From NCBI RefSeq assembly GCF_000821065.1, contig NZ_CDGG01000001.1:248001-312000 (forward strand): a stretch of DNA of 64,000 nucleotides. Reading direction: 5' to 3'. This document shows, piece after piece, positions 35,643-44,143 of the stretch (position 1 is the stretch's first letter; every line of letters begins with the position of its first letter). Origin of the DNA: Oceanobacillus oncorhynchi. Its GTDB lineage: Bacteria > Bacillota > Bacilli > Bacillales > Amphibacillaceae. The notes below the pieces were generated by a model. It saw only the letters and a list, made by a program, of their open reading frames with translations. It was not told the origin of the DNA and searched no databases. The position numbers were made by a program, and so were the translations under genes.

Positions 35643-36434
35643 TCAGTTTTTTGCTTGAGGGATATCGATAGAGATTCCCGCTTTTTTATACTCTTTCATT
35701 TCCGCATCCGATAGAGGTTTATTCGTTATAATTCTATCTAGTGCATCTATTCCGGCGACGGATGAAAATGCTACTTGGTTGAACTTTCTATCATCCGCTA
35801 ATAGTATGATTTCATTGGCGATTTTCATCATCGTTTTTTTAATGTTGGTTTCATCAATATTGGAATTCGTTAATCCTTTATCCGCATCAATAGCATCTGT
35901 TCCTAAAAACACTTTATCTACATTGAGCTGACGCAGCATGTCTTCTGCAAAAGGTCCATTTAGGCTATACACCCCCTTTCGTTTTTGTCCGCCGACAACA
36001 ACAATATCTATGAGGTCATTTTCACTGAGAACCATGGCGTTTTTGATGTCATTTGTAATAGCTGTTATATTTTCAGTGCATTGAGCTGCAAGTTTTTTAG
36101 CTAGTAATAAGGTTGTTGTACCGGAATCCAGGAGGACCGTTTCTCCAGAATAGATGTGTTTGAAAGCCAGTTGTGCAATTTCTTCTTTCTCTTGAATTGC
36201 TTCTTGTTCTTTGATAACATGGCGAGGCTCAAAACGGGTTCCTTTTAATTTTTTACTTTTAGCTCCACCATGAATCCTGATAATAAGATTTTGCTTCTCT
36301 AATTCTTTTAAATCTCGTAAAATTGTTGGCTTGGAAACATTAAATTTATTTGTTAAATCGATGATGTTTACAGTTCCTTTATCATCTATAAATTCTAAAA
36401 TTAACTCTAATCTTTCTGCTGGTAAAATCTCCAT
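35643..36434 (-). CDS. DeoR/GlpR family regulator (SgcR-like)
   Basis: A 263-residue repressor. Residues 5-60 are the DeoR winged helix-turn-helix (RLELILEFIDDKGTVNIIDL, NKFNVSKPTILRDLKELE, then IIRIHGGA). The C-terminal effector domain is phosphosugar-isomerase-like: VLLDSGTTTLLLAKKL around residue 100, VVGGQKRKGVYSLNGPFAED and VDKVFLGTDAIDADKGLT, where a sugar phosphate binds in the family. It is the first gene of the minus-strand PTS operon and likely controls it in response to a sugar phosphate. AAGGAG lies only three bases before ATG 36434, a short spacing. Confidence 0.88.
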   Translation of the reverse strand: MEILPAERLELILEFIDDKGTVNIIDLTNKFNVSKPTILRDLKELEKQNLIIRIHGGAKSKKLKGTRFEPRHVIKEQEAIQEKEEIAQLAFKHIYSGETVLLDSGTTTLLLAKKLAAQCTENITAITNDIKNAMVLSENDLIDIVVVGGQKRKGVYSLNGPFAEDMLRQLNVDKVFLGTDAIDADKGLTNSNIDETNIKKTMMKIANEIILLADDRKFNQVAFSSVAGIDALDRIITNKPLSDAEMKEYKKAGISIDIPQAKN

Positions 36435-36640
36435 CCACTCCTTGTATAATGTATGATTTCATTTGATTAGTTATGACTTATGATGATTTTTTATAGTAGG
36501 AACATGAGGTGATTTGTATCGTGATAGTAATTTTTATTTATTATTGCCGCTTTTTAGACCTGTTTTCCTTAAAAAGTTGAATAATATTAAAAAATACTTC
36601 ACAAAAAATCAACCCAAGCTGTTTTAATCCATGAAAATAA

Positions 36641-36683
36641 AAAATCTCCAGCTATTCATTTCAGAATAACTTGAGATTTTCTA
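36641..36683 (-). terminator. terminator after the ABC ATPase relic
   Basis: AAAATCTC (36641-36648) and GAGATTTT (36673-36680) frame a longer imperfect stem (TATTC/GAATA inside). On the minus strand it lies just after the relic's stop at 36696. Confidence 0.65.
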
Positions 36684-36695
36684 ATGATATCTTCT

Positions 36696-37233
36696 TTATA
36701 CAAGCATCCAATGCTCTGGTCTCACTTCTTCTAACCGATTTTTTTCAAAATGATATGTCTCTGTCTTAATAGCATGCTCCTGGATCTTTTTCGATTCAAT
36801 ACCAGGGTGTGGAATAAGTACAGCATCGAGCCGCGATTGGTATATGGGTGAAGCGGATTTCATAGAGCTCCTCACTCTCTGATACCTCAACACTTTTTCC
36901 GGAATACATCACTGCAATCTGGTCACATATATGTTTTACCATCGCACGTGGTTGAGTGAAAGTGGCTGTTGTATCGTTTTGTTCAACAATTTGTCCATCC
37001 TTCATCACGACAATACGATCACACATGCCAGCAACAATACCGAAATCATGGGTGATTAAAATGATACTCATATTAAATTTATCCTGTAAATTTTTCATTA
37101 GTTGCGGAATTAGTGCTTGAATGCGGACATCTAATGCGGTTGTTGGCTCATCAGCAATTAATAATTTTGGCAGGCAAATTAAAGCCATCGCAATCATTGC
37201 ACGCTGCAGCATTCCTCCGGAAATTTCATGCGG
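36696..37233 (-). pseudogene. fused relic of two oligopeptide ABC ATPases (OppD'-OppF')
   Basis: The minus strand starts abruptly at [18 protein letters not shown] (ABC signature), then [13 protein letters not shown] (Walker B) and [21 protein letters not shown] (switch His), all of OppD/DppD type; Walker A and the N-terminal half are missing. Right after [13 protein letters not shown] the frame reads [20 protein letters not shown], which repeats the same structural segment in OppF/DppF form. A frameshift near 36890 then leads to [16 protein letters not shown] and, at the end, RPEHWMLV, a C-terminus typical of OppF/AppF. So a deletion has joined two adjacent ATPase genes. No permease or binding-protein gene remains nearby. 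Confidence 0.8.
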
Positions 37234-37402
37234 TCAACTTTTAAATATCAACCGAAATAATAGCATTTGGTTAGCAAAAGGTAGATAATAGAACGTAATA
37301 GACATTGAATGAAATGGATTGAAGAAATGTCATGGTCATCGTCGAATTTCTTTCTATTCCTTCTTGCCATGCAGTCCTAAAGCAATACGTCAGGAATGAT
37401 GT

Positions 37403-37431
37403 TGCGAATCAACCATCGTTATGCTAGGATG
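37403..37431 (+). promoter_or_regulatory. promoter of the macrolide phosphotransferase gene
   Basis: TTGCGA (37403-37408) and TAGGAT (37426-37431) are 17 bases apart, with a TG dinucleotide (TGCTAGGAT) giving an extended -10. Initiation near 37438 would create a leader of about 245 bases. Confidence 0.6.
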
Positions 37432-37461
37432 AATGTAATTAATAGGGAGGAGGGATTCTTT

Positions 37462-37491
37462 TGATCGATAACCAATCTTTGCATCGCTAAT
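37462..37491 (+). CDS. putative 9-residue leader peptide
   Basis: TTG at 37462 follows the strong site GGGAGGAGGG (37445-37454) and is read as MIDNQSLHR then TAA. Its codons form the left arm of the first terminator stem, and the stop codon lies in a small hairpin (TGCAT/ATGCA, 37481-37495). This arrangement is that of antibiotic-inducible attenuators, where a stalled ribosome changes RNA folding. There is no homology evidence for the peptide itself. Confidence 0.5.
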
Positions 37492-37616
37492 GCAGAAGCT
37501 TCAGACTCGAGACACGATATGTGCCCAGATGAAGGATTGGTCTATCTTTTTTTAGGAGCCCTATACGGTGAAAAGTAAGAGCAGGGGGTGGAGTCTAATC
37601 TGTCCCTGCTTTTTTA
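37468..37616 (+). promoter_or_regulatory. tandem-terminator leader (attenuator) of the mph gene
   Basis: Two terminator-like structures precede the resistance gene. First: GATAACCAATC (37468-37478) pairs with GATTGGTCTATC (37536-37547) around a long loop and is followed by seven Ts. Second: AGCAGGG (37581-37587) pairs with CCCTGCT (37605-37611), followed by Ts. With the leader ORF overlapping the first stem, ribosome stalling could prevent the terminator from forming. Confidence 0.6.
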
Positions 37617-37683
37617 GTTTTACAGAGTATCCTTCCCTGGCTGGCATGTATAAAGCAGAATAAAAAAGGAGGAGGTGACGGAT

Positions 37684-38580
37684 TTGGATAAACAAACTGT
37701 GTCAGGATTAGCTCACAAATACGGGTTAGAATTGAAAGAGGATTCTATCCGCTTTAATGAATCCGGATTGGATTTTCTCGCTGCTTTTGCAGAGGATTCA
37801 GATGGAGCGGAATGGGTCTTAAGAATACCGAGACGCGATGATGTGATGGGAAGAACAGTCGATGAAGGGAAAGTGTTAGCGTTCGTTCATCAGCATGTAT
37901 CCTTTCAGGTTCCTGTCTGGTCCATTTATGAAGAGGATGTAATCGCCTATAAAAAATTGAGCGGGGTTCCAGCAGGCACGATTGACCCAGAAATTCAAAA
38001 CTATGTCTGGGAAATGGATATTGAAAACATACCTGAAGCCTTTCACCAGAGCCAGGGAGCGGTTTTAGCATCTTTACACACAGTTCCTGTAAAAGACGCA
38101 GAAAAAGCTGGAATTCCTGTCCAAACGGCAGAGGAAGCAAAGGCCTCCATGAAAGAACGAATGGAAAAGGTAAAGAAACATTTTGGCGTGGCTGATGCCC
38201 TTTGGAATCGCTGGCAGGACTGGTTGAATAATGATGAAGTATGGCCAAAGCAAACAGGATTGATGCATGGTGATATGCATGCCGGCCATACGATGATCGA
38301 TAACGATTCAAGGGTTATTGGTTTAATTGACTGGACAGAAGCGAAAGTAACAGATGTTTCCAATGATTTTGTCTTCCAATATAAAGCATTTGGAGAAGAT
38401 GCGCTGGAGAAGCTTCTTCATCACTATAAAGAAGCTGGAGGTATTTACTGGCCAAGAATGAAGGAGCATATCATAGAGCTGGATGCTGCGTATGCTGTAG
38501 CGATTGCGGAGTTTGCGATTGTTTCTGGTGTGGAGGAATATGAGCAGATGGCGAAGGAAGCGTTGGGTGTTGGAAGATAA
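37684..38580 (+). CDS. mph: macrolide 2'-phosphotransferase (Mph family)
   Basis: A ~298-residue aminoglycoside-phosphotransferase-fold kinase of the Bacillus-type macrolide phosphotransferases (B. subtilis YcbJ/MphK and relatives), which use GTP to phosphorylate the 2'-OH of the macrolide desosamine. Key motifs: [14 protein letters not shown] (the nucleotide-binding Lys/Arg region near residue 40), [14 protein letters not shown] (catalytic loop HGD near residue 195) and [13 protein letters not shown] (metal-binding IDW). TTG at 37684 is about 10 bases after GGAGG; GTG at 37675 directly touches the ribosome site and is less likely. The leader suggests inducible expression. Whether it confers clinical-level resistance cannot be judged from sequence. 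Confidence 0.82.
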   Translation: MDKQTVSGLAHKYGLELKEDSIRFNESGLDFLAAFAEDSDGAEWVLRIPRRDDVMGRTVDEGKVLAFVHQHVSFQVPVWSIYEEDVIAYKKLSGVPAGTIDPEIQNYVWEMDIENIPEAFHQSQGAVLASLHTVPVKDAEKAGIPVQTAEEAKASMKERMEKVKKHFGVADALWNRWQDWLNNDEVWPKQTGLMHGDMHAGHTMIDNDSRVIGLIDWTEAKVTDVSNDFVFQYKAFGEDALEKLLHHYKEAGGIYWPRMKEHIIELDAAYAVAIAEFAIVSGVEEYEQMAKEALGVGR

Positions 38581-38685
38581 ATATAAGGATAATCACGTCT
38601 AACTTTGAGCGATAGATTCATTTTAACCCGAAGAACTGAATTTATTTCGCTTCCATAGTAATAAGGTTATTCATGTGAAAATGAC

Positions 38686-38715
38686 TTGTTTTTAAATATG
38701 TAAATAGGGTATACT
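38686..38715 (+). promoter_or_regulatory. promoter of the antitoxin RNA
   Basis: TTGTTT (38686-38691) and TATACT (38710-38715) are 18 bases apart, pointing toward the antisense RNA region. Confidence 0.6.
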
Positions 38716-38721
38716 ATCAGT

Positions 38722-38862
38722 AGAAAGACATATAATTAAAAGACCGTTCCATGCTGGTACATGAAACGGTCACAATAGACTGAACCCCATCAAGAGGGGC
38801 TAGGTAGCGGGAAAAATAATCCCTCACTTTCCTACGACAAGGCATGAGGGATTATTTTTTAT
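38722..38862 (+). ncRNA. antisense antitoxin RNA (RatA/RNAII-like)
   Basis: About 140 bases from the predicted start to a strong terminator. It begins with the hairpin GACCGTTCCATG / CATGAAACGGTC (38742-38753, 38760-38771, one mismatch), then CCCC-N7-GGGG, and ends in the perfect 15-bp stem AAAAATAATCCCTCA / TGAGGGATTATTTTT (38812-38826, 38845-38859). The 3' part is complementary to the 3' end of the toxin transcript from the other strand, as in txpA/ratA. Ends are predicted, not observed. Confidence 0.65.
38812..38860. terminator. bidirectional terminator shared by toxin mRNA and antitoxin RNA
   Basis: A perfect 15-bp stem with an 18-base loop, flanked by A and T runs so that it can end both converging transcripts. 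The toxin stop codon (38852-38854) lies inside the stem. Confidence 0.85.
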
Positions 38863-38938
38863 GGTCTTTATCAGACATGATGAACGCTATTAACATCCCA
38901 AAAGATATCATTAGCGTTAACACGCTTTCTAGATCCAT
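38852..38938 (-). CDS. holin-like type I toxin peptide (28 aa)
   Basis: A 28-residue peptide, MDLESVLTLMISFGMLIAFI followed by MSDKDHKK: an acidic N-terminus, one membrane helix and a charged lysine-rich tail, matching the 'putative holin-like toxin' family (TxpA/BsrG-like type I toxins). The ribosome site GGGAGGGAGGTG before ATG 38938 is very strong. The mRNA starts from an extended -10 (TGTTATAAT; plus-strand complement at 39041-39049), leaving a leader of about 95 bases. Overexpression of such peptides damages the membrane; the antisense RNA on the opposite strand should keep it silent. Confidence 0.78.
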   Translation of the reverse strand: MDLESVLTLMISFGMLIAFIMSDKDHKK

Positions 38939-39040
38939 AGGCAAACACCTCCCTCCCTAGGAAGTCTCCTAATAAAGACTACCGACAGGACGACAAGTGC
39001 TACCATAACCCTCATGTGAAGCCAGCTTATTGATGCAACT

Positions 39041-39049
39041 ATTATAACA
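39041..39049 (-). promoter_or_regulatory. extended -10 promoter of the toxin gene
   Basis: Minus-strand TGTTATAAT (TGN-TATAAT). No convincing -35 element is present. Confidence 0.55.
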
Positions 39050-39213
39050 CAAATTAATTATCTAACAGATAGAATGGTTATATTTTTAATAAGGAATAGT
39101 ATAAAAAACTGTAAGTCTGATAACTCTCGGCGGAAGCAAGATGCTTCGTCGTTTATTTGCATTTTCATAAGGGAATATTAAAAATAAACGAAAGCGAAAA
39201 GAGGTGCTGCTGA

Positions 39214-40056
39214 ATGGTTCAATTAGGAAAAAAAGAATTGTTTCCAATTGGAATGGGAACCTGGCATATGGGAGATTATCCAGAAAAAAGGAAGCAAGAA
39301 ATAGAAGCCCTAAGATACGGAATGGAAAGCGGCATTGAAGTAATTGATACGGCGGAAATGTACGGGGAAGGAAATTCAGAAAACCTTATTGGCGAGGCGA
39401 TTCAAGATGTAAAGAGGGAGGATATTTACCTGATTTCCAAGTTCTATCCGTTTCATGCACAGGAGCCGGATTTGGAGCGCTCGCTGGAGAATTCATTGAA
39501 ACGGCTAGGTACAGATTATCTGGATTTATATTTATTGCATTGGAAAAGCAGTACACCACTGGAGGAAACAATCGAATCGCTTGAAAAGTATGTAAAGGAC
39601 GGGCGCATTCGTGCGTGGGGTGTTTCCAATTTCGATACAAAAGACGTTGAAGAAATGAGGCAGACTGCTGGCGGGGAAAACAGTACTGCGAATCAAGTAT
39701 TATATAATATAGCGAGCAGAGGGATTGAATATGGTTTACTGCCGATGCAGAGAGAAAAGGGATTGCCAACCATTGCCTATTCCCCAACTGCGCAAGGGGA
39801 TACGAGAGGCGATAAAATCACATCGAACAAAGTCCTGCAAAAGATAGCAAAGCAACATGATGCAACTGTATTTCAGGTGATGCTGGCATGGACGATTCGT
39901 CACGATGATGTACTGGCTATCCCGCAATCCAGTGATAAAAAGCATATTCAGGAAAATATAGATGCCGCATCGATAAAGCTTTCTGAAGAAGAGCTGCAGC
40001 TCATTGAAAAAGAATTTCCTGCGCCGAAGCGGAAGATGCCGTTAGATATTATCTGA
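39214..40056 (+). CDS. aldo/keto reductase
   Basis: A 280-residue NADPH-dependent reductase of the AKR superfamily, cytosolic. The catalytic tetrad is complete: Asp45 and Tyr50 in VIDTAEMYGEG, Lys76 in LISKFYP and His109 in LYLLHWKS. The cofactor segment AIPQSSDKKHIQEN lies near residue 230. The size is normal and the substrate unknown. GAGGTGCTGCTGA gives the ribosome site before ATG 39214. It stands alone, ending in a strong bidirectional terminator. Confidence 0.9.
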   Translation: MVQLGKKELFPIGMGTWHMGDYPEKRKQEIEALRYGMESGIEVIDTAEMYGEGNSENLIGEAIQDVKREDIYLISKFYPFHAQEPDLERSLENSLKRLGTDYLDLYLLHWKSSTPLEETIESLEKYVKDGRIRAWGVSNFDTKDVEEMRQTAGGENSTANQVLYNIASRGIEYGLLPMQREKGLPTIAYSPTAQGDTRGDKITSNKVLQKIAKQHDATVFQVMLAWTIRHDDVLAIPQSSDKKHIQENIDAASIKLSEEELQLIEKEFPAPKRKMPLDII

Positions 40057-40090
40057 GGCCGGCTGCCCGTTCTTTAATGATGATAGGAAA

Positions 40091-40139
40091 AGAAACCAAT
40101 GAAAAACCCGGATAAGTTCGGATTTTTTCATTGGTTTCT
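40091..40139. terminator. bidirectional terminator
   Basis: AGAAACCAATGAAAAA (40091-40106) pairs with TTTTTCATTGGTTTCT (40124-40139), with CCG/CGG closing the loop. It separates the convergent reductase and deaminase genes. Confidence 0.9.
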
Positions 40140-40146
40140 ATTTTCA

Positions 40147-41574
40147 CTATAATAATCCATCTCTGACCATTTGTAAGATGTCGCTGTCTGCTTTAAGTAT
40201 ATCTTCTTCTGCGCGGGAGGCGATATTCTCTGCTGTTTGCTGCGCCTTCGAGATTTCCTCTTTTTCATGGATGGTTAAGATTTGTTTATTTTCCATAATT
40301 ACTTTCCCATCAATGATGGCTGTATCTACTTCGTCTCCTCTTGCGGAATATACCAGGTTTGGAACGATATTACGAATGGGCTTGGTTAGCACAGGATAGA
40401 AGGCAGGAGCAGTTAAATCTACTAAGATGATATCTGCTTTTTTCCCGCTGCGCAGACTTCCCGCTTCATGATCGATGCCCATGACTTTAGCAGCTTCAAT
40501 GGTAGCCATCCGAAGTGCTTGTGTGGCATGGAAGGCTTGCGGATTTTTATATTTTACTTTGTTCAATATGGCTGCAAATTTCATTTCGTTGAGCATGTTA
40601 TTGCTGTTGTTTCCTGGTGCTTGATCTGATCCTAAGCAAGCTGTTCCTCCGGCATCTAGAAAATGCTGTACGGGCGGGACCATTCCATCGATGATGCCAA
40701 TACTTCCAGCACAGTAAATCATACTGGCACCGCTTTTGGCTATAAATGCAGTCTCTTCGTCTGTGGCCTCGGTAAGATGTACCGCAATTAATCGCTCATT
40801 TAAGAAATCATGCTCATCCAGAAATTCAATACTTCTTTTTCCATAACGTTTTTCCATCTGATTGATTTCCCGGTCACCCTGGGCTACATGCATGTGCAGC
40901 TTGGTGTCTAATTTCTCTGCGTGATTTTTTACTTCCTTCAACAACTCTAAGCTCATCATATCCGGACCATGCGGGCCAAGAATAACCGTAATGCGTCCGT
41001 CTTCTGTATCATGGTGTTTCTCATATAATTCAAGGTTTCGATTTAATTTTGTCTCCCCAATAGACGACTCAAATGTATATAATTCTCCTACTGGGAGGTC
41101 GCCGATGTTATCCGGGATTTCATTGACCAGCTCAGCGACTCGGGCACGGGCGCCGATTTTTTTATAGTTGTTTACGATGAGGTCCATTCTTCCGTCATAG
41201 TCACAAAATGTTGTGGTGCCTGCTTTTATCCCCTCGATAATATTCACCATAGAACCGATAGCACTTTCGTCAGGGCGGAGGTGTTTTTGGAATGGCCACA
41301 GGCCCTTCTGCATCCAGTTTGACATATCCTGTGCGACTCCTCTAAAGATAGCAATACCTGTATGGATATGCGCATCAATAAAGCCTGGCATAATTAACTT
41401 GTTTGCAGCATCAATATGTCTTTCAGCTGTATATTCCCGTAAAATTTCCTGTGTTTGTCCGACTGCTTCGATTTTATTATGTTTTATGGCAACTGCTCCG
41501 TCCGCAATGTAGCCGACTCCTTTTCCTTCCATTGTCATCAGGTGTCCATTGTGAATGATAATATCGACTTTCAT
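40147..41574 (-). CDS. amidohydrolase, SsnA/TrzA-type deaminase family
   Basis: A 475-residue metal-dependent hydrolase of the subtype III amidohydrolases (guanine, SAH/MTA deaminases, chlorohydrolases). Metal ligands and active-site motifs: MPGFIDAHIHTGIAIFRG (HxH near residue 68), KLHMHVAQGDREIN (His and catalytic Glu-equivalent region near residue 227), LIAVHLTEATDEE (His) and ACLGSDQAPGNNSNN (Asp). It probably deaminates a heterocycle or nucleoside-like compound; the exact substrate is unknown. AAGGAG is placed well before ATG 41574. The preceding gene, a NhaC-type carrier in the same direction, is broken, so the uptake partner is probably lost. Confidence 0.85.
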   Translation of the reverse strand: MKVDIIIHNGHLMTMEGKGVGYIADGAVAIKHNKIEAVGQTQEILREYTAERHIDAANKLIMPGFIDAHIHTGIAIFRGVAQDMSNWMQKGLWPFQKHLRPDESAIGSMVNIIEGIKAGTTTFCDYDGRMDLIVNNYKKIGARARVAELVNEIPDNIGDLPVGELYTFESSIGETKLNRNLELYEKHHDTEDGRITVILGPHGPDMMSLELLKEVKNHAEKLDTKLHMHVAQGDREINQMEKRYGKRSIEFLDEHDFLNERLIAVHLTEATDEETAFIAKSGASMIYCAGSIGIIDGMVPPVQHFLDAGGTACLGSDQAPGNNSNNMLNEMKFAAILNKVKYKNPQAFHATQALRMATIEAAKVMGIDHEAGSLRSGKKADIILVDLTAPAFYPVLTKPIRNIVPNLVYSARGDEVDTAIIDGKVIMENKQILTIHEKEEISKAQQTAENIASRAEEDILKADSDILQMVRDGLL

Positions 41575-41608
41575 GTGAGCAACTCCTTGTACCGTATGAT
41601 TTTATGCC

Positions 41609-43062
41609 TTAGGAGGTCTTCTCTAAGAAAACTTTCAAATTCTCTTTCTTCGCTTTCCGATTTAAGAAATATAGAATGGATAATAATACTGCTGCCGTAA
41701 TAACCATGCTTACAATCGCATTTTGTGTTAATCCTGCAGAAAGAAATCCGGTCGCAGCTGAAATTCCAATAATAATGGCATAGGGTAACTGGGTTTTTAC
41801 ATGCTCAATATGGTCTGCAGCTGCTCCTGTTGAAGCCATGATGGTTGTATCTGATATAGGAGAGCAATGATCTCCGAACAGGCCGCCGCTAATAACCGCA
41901 CCAATAGCTATAGGCAGACTGATGTCTATTGCAGCAGCCATAGGCAGGGCAATTGGCATCATAATAGAGAATACGCCCCAAGAACTTCCGGTAGAAAAAG
42001 CAATGAAAGCTCCAACCAGAAAGATAATTGCCGGAACGATAAAGGATGGCAGGTAGCTGCCGGTAATATGAGCGATATATTCTCCTAACCCCATCGTAGT
42101 GGCTATGGAACCAATCGACCAAGCCATAATAAGAATTAATGTTACGATCATTAATTTTAAAAGGCCATTGGTGAAATCTTCAAATAAATTCACTAAGGAT
42201 TTGCCATAACGCAGTCTTGCATAGATAATGCCGCCAGCAGAACCGCAAATAAACCCGCTAATGATACCAAGTACAATATCCGCATTTAAAAAGGCGCCTC
42301 TAAACCCATTTTCTCCAATATTGCCTGTCCAGAAAATGACTGAAAATATGGTTCCCAGCAACAGTATCATCGGAATCAAAAAGCTGAATATATCTGCATC
42401 GGTCCTTTTATTTCCTTTTTCTGTTTCATCGTCTTCATCCATCATCAATTTATCCTGATCTCCATACAATTTCCCGGCCGTTATTGCTTTTTTCTCTGCC
42501 TGATACATGGGGCCGATATCTAAATTTAAGTTAATGACGAACAGCACACCAATCATCGCAAAAACGCCATATAAATTATAAGGAATCATCTGTATGAACA
42601 ACCCCCATGGATTATCACTCAAGCTTAGTGCAGCTAATTGGGTGGCGATTAATCCTGTAATAAATGGGCCGTAACTGCTGATGGGGGACATGGCAGCCAG
42701 CGGACTTCCCATGGAATCGAGTATGTACTTCCCCAAACAAAATTTTGAGCCTTCCTTCTGGTATTGATCTTTTTCGTAGCAGCTTCAGCAAACGCCTGCG
42801 CAGCTCCGGTAGTGCGAAGGATATTAACAAATCCTCCTGTCGTTGTAACTAGCAGTAACAGGCTGGCATTCCATGGATCTGCGATAGAGGGAATCATGGT
42901 GTCTGTAATGGTATATGTAAAACCCACAAGCGGATTCCAACTATTGATGATGGTTGCGCCGAGCCAGACACCGATAAATAAAGATATAATCGTTTGCTTT
43001 GTTATGATGGCAATAATAATTGCGAGTATCGGAGGTAACAGCGATAAAAAACCATATTCCAT
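41609..43062 (-). pseudogene. NhaC-family Na+/H+ antiporter, internal deletion
   Basis: Two frames together give most of a ~12-helix NhaC-type antiporter. The first (43062 to about 42735) encodes GFLSLLPPILAIIIAIITKQ through TTGGFVNILRTTGA and KKINTRRKAQ. It should continue with ~37 residues containing the conserved FFDDY motif; instead it reads NFVWG and jumps, in another frame, to KYILDSMGSPLAAMSPISSYG, which is the sequence expected after that motif. The second frame (to 41609) is intact to the C-terminus. A deletion of about 110 bp not divisible by three explains both the gap and the frameshift. The start chosen has AAGGAG 9 bases before it. Confidence 0.85.
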
Positions 43063-43083
43063 ATGTTCCATCTCCTTTTTGTT

Positions 43084-43098
43084 TATTAGCGCTTTCAA
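43084..43098 (-). promoter_or_regulatory. cre-like site before the nhaC relic
   Basis: Minus-strand TTGAAAGCGCTAATA matches the cre consensus WTGNAANCGNWNNCW except for the penultimate fixed C (T here). It sits just before the ribosome site, where CcpA would act as a roadblock. Confidence 0.5.
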
Positions 43099-43713
43099 TT
43101 GAGTGGTGAAACAAGCAACTGCCAGAGAGTTCAGCCAATATAACATGAAAAATATTTGGCGGAAGCGCTTTATTTGTGCGATTGGCTGTTTGTAGAGAAC
43201 GGATGTGGTTTTCCATTTTCTATAATAATTTATAACCTTTATCTATCAGCACAAAACCTTGCGTTTGAATCAGCTTTGACCATAATTCTTTCGATTCGGC
43301 GAATCAAGAGAGTTATTTGATATGGATAGGTATGGAAGGATAATATAATCACTTCAACCAGATTTTAATCAAAAGTAAGCATTTCATTTATGTGCCTGCT
43401 GATAATCTTTCTTCATTCTCCGTTCCCCAAAGCGTATATTTTATAATTATATAGGAGGCGTAATTGATTGTATAGTTTTTATTTTTTGAATATTTATTAA
43501 TTATTTTAGGTAAATCATATTTTAATTGAAACAGTGAACGCAATGTGATAGTCAATGGGAGCGACTAAACATTCAGTTGAAGGGCAGAGGGTCAAGTTTT
43601 TAAATAACATAGTAAAAAGTGTTTCAAGAGCATTGCAGCTGATTAAAAACCTTCGCTGAAGCGGAAAATGTCACTAGAAATGATGTAGGCTTTAAATTTT
43701 TTTCAAAAAAAAT
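43099..43713. other. long intergenic region without recognisable gene
   Basis: About 600 AT-rich bases between the nhaC/deaminase promoter side and the stress gene. Only short interrupted frames are seen. An isolated AGGAGG at 43454-43459 after TATAAT is followed by no open frame. The upstream promoter for the minus-strand nhaC-deaminase genes should lie near 43100-43250 but is not clear. Confidence 0.4.
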
Positions 43714-43738
43714 GATTAGTTTTATGTGAGTCGGGAAG
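43714..43738 (+). promoter_or_regulatory. possible sigma-B promoter of the YflT-like gene
   Basis: GATTAG (43714-43719) and GGGAAG (43733-43738) are 13 bases apart, resembling the sigma-B pattern GTTTAA-N12-15-GGGWAW. Fits the general-stress nature of the gene. Confidence 0.45.
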
Positions 43739-43775
43739 ACATCTAATGTAGCATTTTATAGGAGGTAGTTAAGAT

Positions 43776-44108
43776 ATGACATTCGTAAAATCTTATACAA
43801 ACGATGAAATGTTAGAAAAAGATGTGAACAAGCTAAAGGATAATAACATCAGCTCCAATAATATTTTCATCCTCTCTCACGATGATGATCGCACTGCACG
43901 TATTGTAAATAATACGGAAGCATCAGGTATTGATTACAATAAGCAGGATATCGGAGGAGATTTTGAAAAACCAGGTGATGAGTTAAGAGAAAAACTCCGT
44001 GAACTGGGAGTTGCTGATGCAGATGCCCATGAATATGAAGAAGATATGGATGAAGGAAAAGTCTTTTTAATTGTAAAAGATGAATCAGCGAAAAGTATTG
44101 TGGGTTAA
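43776..44108 (+). CDS. general stress protein 17M-like (YflT domain)
   Basis: A 110-residue acidic cytosolic protein of the YflT/GSP17M family, induced by sigma-B in B. subtilis; molecular role unknown. The N-terminal half has the family pattern VKSYTNDEMLEKDVNKLKDN (ferredoxin-like fold) with FILSHDDDRTARIV; the tail contains ELREKLRELGVADADAHEYE and GKVFLIVKD. The ribosome site AGGAGGTAG lies 7 bases before ATG 43776. Transcribed alone; a sigma-B-like promoter and a terminator flank it. Confidence 0.85.
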   Translation: MTFVKSYTNDEMLEKDVNKLKDNNISSNNIFILSHDDDRTARIVNNTEASGIDYNKQDIGGDFEKPGDELREKLRELGVADADAHEYEEDMDEGKVFLIVKDESAKSIVG

Positions 44109-44143
44109 CTGTAAGCACCATAATAAACGAAGCAGTTAAGCAT

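Noticed and set aside
36796..37212. A 138-residue intact ABC protein as a real gene
   Set aside because: It lacks Walker A, has a duplicated post-Walker-B segment and ends out of frame relative to the OppF C-terminus; it is a relic.
43148..43172. Second cre-like sequence (GGCGGAAGCGCTTTAT) upstream of the nhaC relic
   Set aside because: Three or more mismatches at fixed cre positions on either strand.
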